DNA from: Paulinella micropora | Taxonomy: Eukaryota > Cercozoa > Imbricatea > Euglyphida > Paulinellidae | NCBI GenBank assembly: GCA_019918135.1 | Contig: WBZZ01006894.1 | Span: 1 to 64,000, forward strand | Direction of reading: 5' to 3' | Length of the DNA: 64,000 nt | In this document: positions 48,416-57,941 of the stretch, in pieces | Numbering within the stretch: position 1 is the first letter of the stretch | Layout of the letters: the number at the start of each line of letters is the position of its first letter | The notes under the pieces: generated by a model | Database searches by the model: none | What the model was told of the DNA's origin: nothing | What the model saw: only the letters and a program-made list of their open reading frames with translations | Program-made: the position numbers and the translations under genes

Positions 48416-48915
48416 ATTCCCGTCTGTTCCTTTTGTTGTCGAGCACATTTTCTTTCCTTTTTTCATATTTCCGCAGGTCTTGCGCACGGTGGCCGACCCA
48501 TGGCACTGACAGGACGCAGTCGAGCTTTAATTCAGCGTAAATTACACCGGCGAAGCGCGCCCCTGCTCCTCCTTCCCTGCCTCTCCACTCTGCGAGGATA
48601 TGCGGAAATATCTGCTGGAATATTAAAAGTGGCAAGCAACAATTTCTTTTGGAACGCGTTTGCACGCGCTCTGAGGAGGGACGAGCGTCTGTGTGGGATT
48701 TTCTTGTTGCGCAAGTAGATTTTGGCGCCAAATTGGTGCTTACGGCTGTTTCCCCGGGAAAGCTAAGACATAATGCCCGGCTAGACCGTATCACGTACCT
48801 TACCCCCGGACGGCACAATTTGGCGCCAAATTTAGCTGGGGCCGTTCCGGAGGCTAGCAGAAAGATCGGACGTTTTTCCGCGGGAAAAAACCCCGCGGGC
48901 CTTTTACTCACACGA

Positions 48916-50580
48916 AAATGTTTTTCAGCCCTCTCACCTTCCCTAGAGGCAGGGAGGTGCAGAGCAAAGGGGAGCGGGACGACAAAGATGAGAGGGGCGA
49001 CGAAAGTGAGAGGGGCGACGAAAGTGAGAGGGGCGACGAAAGTGAGAGGGACGACGAAAATGAGAGGGGCGACGAAAATGAGAGGCGACGAGAGCGAGAG
49101 GGACGACGAAAGTGAGAGGGAGGGCTACAATAGGTCTTCCTCACGGCAGCCCAGCCGAAGCGTCTGTGGGGGGATTTTCTTTTTGCGCCAGTAGCTTTTG
49201 GCGCCAAATTCGCGCTTACGGCTGTTTCCCCGGGAAGGCCAGGACGTACTGCCCGGCCGGACCGTATCACGCACCCTACCCCAGGACGGCACAATTTAGC
49301 GCTAAATTTAGCTGGGGTCGTTCCGGAGGCTAGCAGAAAGATCGGACGTTTTTCCGCGGGAAAAAACCCCGCGGGCCTTTTACTCACACGAAAATGTCTT
49401 TCAGCCCTCTCACCTTCCCTAGAGGCAGGGAGGTGCAGAGCAAAGGGGAGCGGGACGACAAAGGTGAGAGGGGCGACGAGAGTGAGAGGGACGACGAAAG
49501 TGAGAGGGAGGGCTACAACAGGTCTTCCTCACGGCAGCCCAGCCGAAGCGTCTGTGGGGGATTTTCTTTTTGCGCCAGTAGCTTTTGGCGCCAAATTCGC
49601 GCTTACGGCTGTTTCCCCGGGAAGACTAAGACGTACTGCCCGGCCGGACCGTATCACGCACCCTACCCCCGGACGGCACAATTTAGCGCTAAATTTAGCT
49701 GGGGTCGTTCCGGAGGCTAGTAGAGAGATCGGACATCTTCCCGCGGGGAGAAACGGTACGCTTTTTACTCACACGAAAATGTCTTTCAGCCCTCTCACCT
49801 TCCCTAGAGGCAGGGAGGTGCAGAGCAAAGGGGAGCGGGACGACAAAGGTGAGAGGGGCGACGAGAGTGAGAGGGACGACGAAAGTGAGAGGGAGGGCTA
49901 CAACAGGTCTTCCTCACGGCAGCCCAGCCGAAGCGTCTGTGGGGGATTTTCTTTTTGCGCCAGTAGCTTTTGGCGCCAAATTCGCGCTTACGGCTGTTTC
50001 CCCGGGAAGACTAAGACGTACTGCCCGGCCGGACCGTATCACGCACCCTACCCCCGGACGGCACAATTTAGCGCTAAATTTAGCTGGGGTCGTTCCGGAG
50101 GCTAGTAGAGAGATCGGACATCTTCCCGCGGGGAGAAACGGTACGCTTTTTACTCACACGAAAATGTTTTTCAGCCCTCTCACCTTCCCTAGAGGCAGGG
50201 AGGTGCAGAGCAAAGGGGAGCGGGACGACAAAGGTGAGAGAGACGACGAAAGTGAGAGGGGCGACGAAAGTGAGAGGGGCGACGAAAGTGAGAGGGGCGA
50301 CGAAAGTGAGAGGGGCGACGAAAGTGAGAGGGGCGACGAAAGTGAGAGGGGCGACGAAAGTGAGAGGGAGGGCTACAACAGGTCTTCCTCACGGCGGCCC
50401 AGCCGAGCGTCTGTGTGGGATTTTCTTTTTGCGCCAGTAGCTTTTGGCGCCAAATTCGCGCTTACGGCCGTTCCCCGGGAAAGCTAAGACGTACTGCCCG
50501 GCTGGACCCTGGCGGGCGCACCCTACCTCCGGACGGCACAATTTGGCGCCAAATTTAGCTGGGGCCGTTCCAGGGGCCTA
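48916..50580. repeat. Four tandem H repeats, two of them identical
   Basis: Units start near 48916, 49390, 49775 and 50160. The 49390-49774 and 49775-50159 units appear identical base for base over 385 bp, so one duplication is very recent. In three units the second dyad is AATTTAGCGCTAAATT (for example 49293-49308) instead of AATTTGGCGCCAAATT, a paired change that keeps the palindrome. Confidence 0.85.
50216..50370. repeat. 18-bp micro-tandem GAGAGGGGCGACGAAAGT, about eight units
   Basis: The longest 18-bp array of the window, inside the last H repeat. Units differ mainly at the AAAGT/AAAGG end. Frames through it translate to (ERGDES)n or (VRGATK)n and are not thought to be proteins. Confidence 0.85.
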
Positions 50581-50605
50581 AGGAGCAGGGGGGAGGGGAA
50601 GGGCG

Positions 50606-50650
50606 CAGAAGCTGCAAAAGAAATAAATACATGCAACGCCTCCACAGGTC
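50606..50650 (+). repeat. E module, representative copy
   Basis: CAGAAGCTGCAAAAGAAATA, then AATACATGCAACGCCTCCAC. Forward copies seen at 2338, 29260, 33829, 38929, 39255, 39940, 43747, 44211, 50606, 52342, 53770, 60470, 61290, 62047 (partial) and 63038; reverse copies at 1674, 9432, 12337, 18782, 19606, 23700, 24750, 25663, 35199 and 36107. It contains AATAAA and might derive from a gene 3' end. Confidence 0.8.
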
Positions 50651-51059
50651 GGCCTCCCCTCTGTTCATATCCCCGCGGACCCTGCGCAGTGGCCGAGCTA
50701 TGACACGGACAGGACGCCGTCGGGACCGGCCGGGGCTCTTATCCCCCTAGCACATTGACCACCGCCCATCCATTCGCGCAGGGTCGTGCTGGAGCACGGT
50801 GCCCCGAGAGTAAGGCCGTCGAGCTTTAATTCAGCGTATTCTTTTTCGCACTCTCTTGGCGCGCGAGTAGAGCACAGACGGTGCCGGCCAGGATTCATGG
50901 CTCGGGCTACCGCAGCGACATGACGTGGGCCGGATGCTGCGGCAGCCTGAGGGTGCCGTTGCAAGTGTCAAGTGTAAGACTTTGTCGAGTTTTAATCCAG
51001 CGTAGACTTTTCTTGCACTTTCTTGGCGCCCTACTCCTCCTCCCTCTCCCTTCCCTTCT

Positions 51060-51275
51060 TTCCCCCTCTGTTCTCTTTGTTGTCGGGCAAAAAAAATTTT
51101 CCGCAGATCTTTTTATATTTTTCTGATCTTGCGCACGGTGGCCGAGCCATGGCACGGACAGGACGCCGTCGGAGTAGTGAGGCTTTTGTCCTCCTAGCAC
51201 ATTGACCACGGGGGCAGTACCATCCGCCGCAGGGTCGTGCTGGGGGCACGGTGATCCGCTCCTAGTTTTCAGTGC
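51060..51275 (+). repeat. G module, representative copy
   Basis: TTCTCTTTGTTGTCGGGC, poly-A, TTTTCTGATCTTGCGCACGG, TGGCCGAGCCATGGCACGGA, CAGGACGCCGTCGG, then CCTAGCACATTGACCAC, CCGCCGCAGGGTCGTGCTGG and CTCCTAGTTTTCAGTGC. About 35 copies, all but a fragment near 2520 in the right part and all forward. No coding sense is conserved among copies. Confidence 0.8.
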
Positions 51276-54200
51276 TAATTCAGCGTGGACTTTTCTTGCA
51301 CTTTCTTGGCGCCCCACTCTCCCTGTCCCTTCCCTCTCCCTCTTGGTTCTCAGTGCTAGGATTAAAACTTTGTCAACAATTTTTTTATTGATCTTTCTTG
51401 TACACCGGCGAAGCGCGCCCCTGCCCTCCCTTCTCCCGCTCCTACCCCCGATTCTCCGACAGTGACGGGGGGGGGATGCACACCCCGCCCCCTTCTTCCC
51501 CGCCCCCCTTCCTCTTCCTCCCTTTTTTCCCCCTTCTTTTTCCCCCCGTCTGTTCCCTTTGTTGTTGGGCAAAAAAAATCTCCGCAGATCTTTTCATATT
51601 TTTCCGACCTTGTGCATTGTGGCTGAGCCATGGCACGGACATGACGCCATCGTCGGGGGTAGTGAGGCCCTTGTCCTCCTAGCACAATTGACCACGGGGC
51701 AGTACCATCCGCCGCAGGGTCGTGCTGGAGCACGGTGCACATGATCCGCGGAAATATCTGCGGAAATATGAAAATTGGAAATGAAAATTTGTTTTGGAAC
51801 GCGTTTGCACGCGCAAACAAGGGACGAGGGGAGGGGGGGGGGGGGTAGCAGGGGACAAGGGAAACAGAGGGACGAGAGTGAGGGGGGGAAAAGCACACCC
51901 CCTTCCTCTTCCTCCCTCCTTCCCCCCTTTATTTCGTTTTCCCCGTTTGTTCCCCCCTTGTTCTCGGGCCAACATTTTTTTTCTTTTTTATATTTTTCTG
52001 ACCTTGCGCACTGGCCGAGCCGTGGCACGGACAGGACGCCGTCGGGATAGTGAAGCTCTTGTCTTCCTAGCACATTAACCACGGGGGCAGTACTATTCGC
52101 CGCAGGGTCGTGCTGGGGGCACGGTGCTCCGCTCCTAGTTTTCAGTGCTCAAGTGTACGACCGTCGAGTGGGCCGGATGCTGCGACAGCCTGAGGGTGAC
52201 GTTGCAAGTGTCAAGTGTAAGACTTTGTCGAGTTTTAATTCAGCGTAATTTTTCTTGCACTTTCTTGGCGCCCCCTGCCACTTCCTCTCTCCCCTGAGTC
52301 TAGGGGGGGCTTAAGGAGCAGGCGAAGGGAAGGGTGAATGGCGCGGAAGCTACAAACAAAATAAATACATGCAACGCTTCTACTAATCCCCCCCCCCCCC
52401 TATGCCGGGCGCCTTCCCCCCTTCACTCTTACTGACGAGGGGAAAAGATAGATTAATCCTCCTCGGCCCCTCCTCTCTCTAGTTTTCAGTGCCAAGACTA
52501 CAACTCTGTCATGGATTTTTTGCGCTGATTTTTGTACACCGGCGAAGCGCGCCCCTGCCCTCCCTCTCCCGCTCCGCTCCCGATTCTCAGACAGTGAGGG
52601 GGGTGACGGGGGAGAAGCACATCCCGCCCCCTTCTGCCTCCCTTCCACTTTTTCTAGTGAGGCCCTTGTCCTTCTGGCACAATTGACCACTGCCCATTCA
52701 TCCGCCGCAGGGTCGTGCTGGAGCACAGTGCTCCGCTCCTAGTTTTCAGTGCCCCAAGTGTAAGACCGTCGAGCTTTAATTCAGCGTATTCCTTTTCGCA
52801 CTCTCATGGCGCGCCCCTTTCCCTTTCCCGCTCCCTCTCTTGGTTCTCAGTGCCAAGATTAAAACTTTGTCAGAGATTTTTTTATTAATTTTTTCTTGTA
52901 CACAGGCGAAGCGCGCCCCTACCCTCCCCCTACTCTACTCCCTCCCCTCTCCCTGAGCCCAGAGGGCTCAAGGAGCAGGGGAAGGGGAGGGGAAGTGCGC
53001 ACAAGTTACTTTCTTGGCTTCCCCTGCCCCTTTACCTCTCCCATTCCCCCCCTTTTTTCCCCCTGTCTGTTTCCTTTGTTGTCGAACAAAAAGAATTTTT
53101 TTTCCCTCTTTTCATGTTTTTCTGACCTTGCGCACGGTGGCTTAGCCATGGCGCTGACAGGATGCAGTCGGGGTAGTGAGGCTTTTGTCCTCCTGGCGCA
53201 TTAACCACCGATCATCCATCCGCCGCAGAGTCGTGCTGGAGCGCAGTGCTCCGCTCCTAGTTTTCAGTGCCCAAGTGTAAGGCCGTCGAGCTTTAATTCA
53301 GCGTAAATTCTCTCCCTTTCATAGTTCTCAGTGTCAGGTGTAAGACTTTGTCGAGTTTTAATTCAGCGTAAATTACATTTTCTTGCGCGGCCCCCTTCCC
53401 CCCCCCCCCCCCCCCCGTGCCACTTCTCTCGCTCGCTCCCCGTTCTCTCCTAGTTCTCAGCGCCAAAATTAAAAACTTTGCCAGGGATTTTCTTATTATC
53501 TTTTTCTTGTACACCGGCGAAGCGCGCCCCTGCCCTCCCCCTCTCTTCTTTAGATTTGTTTTGTGTCTTCTCTCTTCTCTAATCCCCCCACCCCCTGAGC
53601 CAGGGGTCTGAAAGAGCAGGGGGCAGAACTAAACACAAAACTAAGAGGATGCCACTGAGTTCATGCCGGGGCGCTTCTCCCCCTTCATCAAAATATTTTT
53701 TTCTGCCACCCTCCCCTGAGCCCAGGGGGCTCAAGGAGCAGGGGAGGGGAAGGGGGAAGGGTGAATGGCGCAGAAGCTACAAACAAAATAAATACATGCA
53801 ACGCCTCCACTAACCCCCCCCCCCTCCCTCCTTCCCCCCCTCTGTTCCCTTTGTTGTCGGGCAAAAAAAAATTTCTTTTCCTCTTTTCATATTTTTCTGA
53901 CCTTGCGCACGTTGGCCGAGCCATGGCACGGACAGGACGCCGTCGTCGGGGGTAGTGAGGCACTTGTCCTCCTAGCATATTGACCACCTCCCGTCCATCC
54001 GCCGCAGGGTCGTGCTGGAGCACGGTGCGCAAGATCTAGTTGCAGTGCCCCAAGTGTACGACCGTCGAGTCGGCCGGATGCTACGGCAGCCTGAGGTTGC
54101 CGTTGCAAGTGTCAAGTGTAAGACCTTGTCGAGCTTTAATTCAGCGTAAATAAAATTTTCTTGGCGCGGCCCCCCCCCTGCCTCTTCCCTCTGCAAGATC

Positions 54201-55008
54201 TGCGGAAATAGGAAAAATATGAAAAGTGGAAAAGAAAACTTTTTTTGGAACGCGTTTGCACGCGCAAACAAGGGACGAGGAGAGCGGGGGATAGCAGGGG
54301 ACAAGGGGAACAGAGGGACGAGAGGGGGGGGGAGGGAAGCACACCACGCCCCCTTCTTCTCCTCTTCTTCTTCCTCCCTCCCTCCCCTTTTCCATCCCTC
54401 CCTCCCCGTCTGTTCCCTTTGTTGTCGGGCAATTTTTTTTCCTCTTTTCATATTTTTCTGACCTTGCGCACGGTGGCCGAGCCATGGCACGGACAGGATG
54501 CCGTCGGGCCCGCCGGGGCTTTTGTCCTCCTAGCACATTGACCACCGCCCATTCATTCGCCGCAGGGTCGTGCTGGAGCACGGTGCCCTGCTCCTAGTTT
54601 TCAGTGCCCAAATGTAAGACCGTCGAGCTTTAATTCAGCGCATTCTTTTTCGCACTCTCTTGGCGCCCCCCCCCCCCTACCCCTTCCCTTTCCTGCTCCT
54701 TGCTCTCGGACGGGGGAGGGTTGGAAGGGGCAAAGACAGATCGTGCTTCCCCTCCCCCCGCCCCTTCCCTCTCCCTCTCTTAGTTCTCAGTGCCAATATT
54801 AAAATTTTGTCAGTGATTTTTTCTCGCATGGTTTTTTCTTGTACATTCTTAGCGCGCCCCTACCCTCCCCCTTCCCTCCCGCTCCCGATTCCCCCTTCCC
54901 CTGCTCCTTGAGCTCCCCGGGCTCAGGGGGCTCAGAGGGAGAGAAGAAAGAAAGGGGGAGGGGGGGGGGCGCCCCCCCCCCTCTGTGGGCTCCAAAAAAA
55001 AAGTTTAA

Positions 55009-55656
55009 TTATTTTTGCCCCCCTCGTTCAGCCAGCAGCGGCAGCGGTCGAACTGGCAGCCCAGTTGTCCGGCCGCACAGAACTCTGCTCCGGCGCAGGC
55101 CGCGCACGAGCCCCGCGGGCCTCCTCGCCAGCGCTAGCTCGTAGGGTCTGCAGGGGGAATAGCGCGTGTCGTGCAGGCTCCGGTCGCAGGAGCGCAGCCG
55201 CAGCATGCCGCTGTCCGGGCACACAGTGCGCGGCTCCGTCCAAGCCCCCTCGCCGGTGCCGGCGCAGCCCGCGTAGCTCGGCAGCTCTCCGCGGCACGGC
55301 CAGCGGCAGTACACGCTGCAGAGCCTGCCGGCGGCAGAGGCGTCGGGCATGGAGTTCACGAGCCAAGGCTGCGGAGCGTGCGCGTTGCTGCACAGCACGA
55401 TGGCCGAACGCGCGGCTTCGCAGGGCTCGGGGCCTGCGAAGGAGTCGCTGCTGCCGCTCAGGAGCAGCCTGGGCGGTACGTCCAGGCACTCGACAGTGTG
55501 GGTCGCCGCGAGCGTGGACACGTTCAGATTGCTGTAATTGTGACAGCAGTAGCGCCACGCGGGCAAACCCGCGGCCGATGAGGGGGGCGAAGGCTCCAGG
55601 CCGCACACGACCGCGAACCAGTTCTGTTTGTTGGTTTGGGCTAGCACTGCACCCAT
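55009..55656 (-). CDS. Cys-rich secreted-protein gene, downstream frame
   Basis: Open for 215 codons with many Cys: VVCGLEPS, WRYCCHNYSNLNVSTLAATH, PEPCEAARSAIVLCSNAHA, LCSVYCRWPCRGE, YAGCAGTG, VCPDSGMLRLRSCDRSL. Two sequons (NYS, NVS). The last codons and the TAA come from repeat sequence, so the natural C-terminus is probably lost. It continues, after a short gap, the frames at 55681-56100 and 55985-56191, and the whole is likely one gene in pieces or two adjacent genes. Family not recognised. Confidence 0.5.
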   Translation of the reverse strand: MGAVLAQTNKQNWFAVVCGLEPSPPSSAAGLPAWRYCCHNYSNLNVSTLAATHTVECLDVPPRLLLSGSSDSFAGPEPCEAARSAIVLCSNAHAPQPWLVNSMPDASAAGRLCSVYCRWPCRGELPSYAGCAGTGEGAWTEPRTVCPDSGMLRLRSCDRSLHDTRYSPCRPYELALARRPAGLVRGLRRSRVLCGRTTGLPVRPLPLLAERGGQK

Positions 55657-55680
55657 CCCCCAAGAGGCTAGCGCCAGCGC

Positions 55681-56100
55681 CTAGCCCGGGCGGGCCGTGA
55701 ACAGTTGTTCGAGGCGGGTCAGGTTGGGCGTTAGCCAGCGCCTGGCGACTAGCTCTACGTCGCTGGCGAGCCAGCCCCAGGCCGAGTCCCGGCTGCGGCT
55801 GGGGCCCGCCGGTCCAAGCCTCCAGCCCAGTGGGTTCGGTCGCTCGGCCTGCAGCTGTTGCAGGTCCAGCGGCGAACAGAGCAGGGAGTACGCCTCCACG
55901 TCGGACCTGGGCACGGGGCACGCGTCGCCATACAGCACCTGCGGGTTGTAGCTACACCACACCAGCTGCCTAACCCGCAGCAGGCTATCCAGGGGTTCTG
56001 TGTTGGGCAGCCATTCGCGGCAGTAATTGTTGCTGCCTAACGGGACTGTGGCAAATTCTCGCCACCACCCACTGTAGCCCGTCGTCAAGTCGAGATTCAC
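55681..56100 (-). CDS. Cys-containing secreted-protein gene, middle frame
   Basis: 139 codons: LDLTTGYSGWWREFATVPLG, NNYCREWLPNTEPLDSLL, LVWCSYNPQVLYGDACPVPR, then a Trp-rich end (WGWLASDVELVARRWLTPNL). It lies between a signal-peptide-like frame and the Cys-rich frame. Extracellular character (Trp, Tyr, Cys) matches both neighbours. The head has no good start. Confidence 0.45.
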   Translation of the reverse strand: MNLDLTTGYSGWWREFATVPLGSNNYCREWLPNTEPLDSLLRVRQLVWCSYNPQVLYGDACPVPRSDVEAYSLLCSPLDLQQLQAERPNPLGWRLGPAGPSRSRDSAWGWLASDVELVARRWLTPNLTRLEQLFTARPG

Positions 56101-56191
56101 GCGCCAGGAGACCTTGCTCGTCAGCCCCCCCGAGCTGATCCGCCAGGCTTACGACGGCAATAGCGAGCAGGATCCAGCACCATTGCATCAT
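55985..56191 (-). CDS. Signal-peptide start of the Cys-rich gene
   Basis: ATG at 56189-56191. MMQWCWILLAIAVVSLADQL is a good cleavable signal peptide; residues after about 25 overlap the next frame in a different phase and lose sense. This is the likely true start of the Cys-rich gene. The gene as a whole has about two interruptions. Confidence 0.5.
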   Translation of the reverse strand: MMQWCWILLAIAVVSLADQLGGADEQGLLARESRLDDGLQWVVARICHSPVRQQQLLPRMAAQHRTPG

Positions 56192-56405
56192 CCGATCCGC
56201 GCCCCTTTCTGGCTTGTTAGTTTTTTATTGAGGCAACTTTGGCGTCTATAGCTAGCTCACTACCTCTCCTCCTTCTTCCCCCCCCCCTCTCCTTTACCTT
56301 CCTTGCCGCGCGGGGTGAGGCGTCCCCCCGTCTTTTGTTGAGTGCACAGCGAAAGAAAAAAGGAGAGAAGGCAAAAGAAAGGAAGGTAGAAATGGTAAAA
56401 GAGGA
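56192..56405. other. Intergenic spacer, divergent promoters
   Basis: Lies between the signal-peptide start (minus) and the kinase remnant (plus). It holds TTTTTTATTGAGG, a pyrimidine tract and a purine tract (AAAGAAAAAAGGAGAGAAGG). No module of the dispersed families and no gene seen. Confidence 0.4.
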
Positions 56406-57606
56406 ATGCCCCGCAGCCGAAAAAAGCCAAAACACTCACATTCACCAGCAGGCAACCAAAGCCTGGCCAAGCCCAAGACCTCGCCCCTAGGCCCCCGCGC
56501 GGCCTTCTGCGCACGCCATCACCGGCCCGGCGACCTGATAGATTGCTGGCAGCACTTGTCTAAGATTGCAGCCGCCGACGGACTATGTGCACACTGTGAA
56601 AGACGACACAGAGCAGACCGAGAAAAAGAAACCGCCAGAACCACTGTCTGGCGCGCGACCTGCGCGGACGGACTGGATACCTCCATGCCGTGGACGAGTC
56701 AGACTTTACCGCAGATGAGGGTGGGCTGACTTTCAGCCGCTCCACCCGAGCGCCGGCGTCAATTGCAGGAGGAACGCACCAGCTGCCGGACCTTTTCCTC
56801 GAGCTGCAGCGCCTGGCGGGCGACGACATGCGCTTGCTGGTGTTCGGGCGATTGCAGTTGCCACGGCCGCTCGATTTCTGGCTGGACTTTGGTCAGCGAC
56901 ACTTTTTGGACGCCAAAGGTCTCACGCCGCTGGGCCACGGGGGCATCGGGATGGTCTACGACGTGCCCGGACAGGGCCAGGTCCTCAAGGAGGCCCGCTG
57001 CGCGGTGGACGACCTGGTGCCGGGACAGGGCTCCTTTTGGCACCAAACGCGGTTTGCGAGTTCGTCCTTTGCGCGGTCCGCCAAGGGTGTGGTCCCGTTG
57101 CTGCGGTACGGTTTCTGGAGGGCCAGCGCACCGCCGCAAGACATTACTAGTCATGCAGACTCTGTGGCCCAAAGCAAAGGGCGAGTGCTTGTCCAAAATG
57201 CTGCAAAGCCCCGCGGAGGCCCGTCTGCCACAGGTCCTGGTGCAGTTGGAACGCATCATTGCGGAGATGCACGCGGCGGGGTACTCGCACAACGATCTGC
57301 ACCCCGGCAACATCCTAGTGTCCTGTCACCAGGTCACGGTGATTGACTACGACCTGGCCAGGCCCGCGAATACAGACAGCATTTTCTACGACTATCTGTC
57401 GTTAGCGCACCTGACGTTTGACGCCCAGCCCGCTAGCGCGCGCTGGATGGGGGGCTCGGGGGGCTCTGCCCCCCCGGTTCCAGCGTGAACATTTGCAGCT
57501 GCTGGGCCTCGACCCAGCTGTTGTGAGCTACGAAGTAGAGTACCACCTGCCGCAGCCGCCACTCCCCACGGCTACCCAATCCTCTCGATTAGTGCTGCGG
57601 GGCTGA
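56406..57606 (+). pseudogene. Broken kinase-fold paralogue
   Basis: A first frame from ATG 56406 gives a basic leader and a Cys/His-rich piece (FCARHHRPGDLIDCWQHLSK, LCAHCERRHRADRE) not found in the intact gene. From about 56640, homology to the gene at 57942-59744 runs through GRTGYLHAVDESDFTA, the G-loop LGHGGIGMVYDV, the Lys motif VLKEAR, the catalytic loop HNDLHPGNILV and VIDYDLARP, then FQREHLQLLGLDP. It is carried in about three frames and contains a double-hairpin element (57426-57476). Kinase residues are all still recognisable, so loss of function is fairly recent. Confidence 0.75.
57426..57476. repeat. Double-hairpin element in the broken kinase
   Basis: Hairpin 1 is AGCCCGCTAGCGCGCGCT, imperfect; then GGATGGGGGGCTCG; then hairpin 2 GGGGGGCTCTGCCCCCCC. 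It lies between two kinase-homologous stretches, in the same manner as in the 13.1-13.9 kb remnant and the TnpB relic. Confidence 0.75.
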
Positions 57607-57941
57607 TATGGTCGAAAAGAGCAGTACTCCAGAGCCTTCCGGTAAGGTTGTCCTTGGCTACAGTACACAACGACAAAAAAAATTATTAAAGAACTTTGCT
57701 CCCCCCCCCCACAACAAAAAAAGGGGGGTAGAAAAGAAAGGGTGGGATTTTCTTGTTGTTCTGGGCGGGGGGAAAGGACGTTCCTCCCACCCCCAGCTCG
57801 TGCGCGTGAGTTTGCCTCCCCCCCCCCCCCCTCGGGTTCTTAGTTTCAATTGTATGAAGCGGGCGGGCTTAGAAAAGACATTTCTACGCTTTTTTTCCTG
57901 TCTTGTTTTGGAGGTAGTGCATTTTTGTCCTCCTGTCGCCG
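57607..57941. promoter_or_regulatory. 5' flank of the intact kinase
   Basis: The start resembles a diverged AAAAAGGCA stem-loop module (GGTCGAAAAGAGCAGTACTC, CCTTCCGG). Then AAAAAATTATTAAAGAAC, which could be the 3' end of the upstream remnant, C-run and G-run tracts, and about 100 unique bases before the ATG. No gene seen. Confidence 0.4.

Larger units (their letters stand above)
48416..55008. repeat. Right-type repeat mosaic, longest gene-free stretch
   Basis: G modules near 48488, 50690, 51130, 51610, 52008, 53135, 53905 and 54470 (and a partial one near 52660), a run of H repeats (48650-50580), E modules (50606, 52342, 53770), A modules in forward orientation throughout, an F module in forward orientation (about 53600-53690) and a double-hairpin element (about 54905-54985). 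A C run of about 20 lies near 53400. The end is the CTCCAAAAAAAAAGTTTAAT string, which supplies the stop of the following minus-strand frame. No gene seen. Confidence 0.7.

Noticed and set aside
49464-50487. Long plus-strand frames of Arg/Glu/Asp repeats through the H units
   Set aside because: They stay open only because the micro-tandem period is 18 bp; outside the array the frame differs between units and no start or residue pattern is conserved.
48916-50580. CRISPR array
   Set aside because: Repeats are 385 bp tandem units without short repeat-spacer structure, and no cas gene is seen.
51130-51240. tRNA-like gene in the G module
   Set aside because: The box A and box B matches are weak and about 130 bp apart, and no cloverleaf can be drawn.
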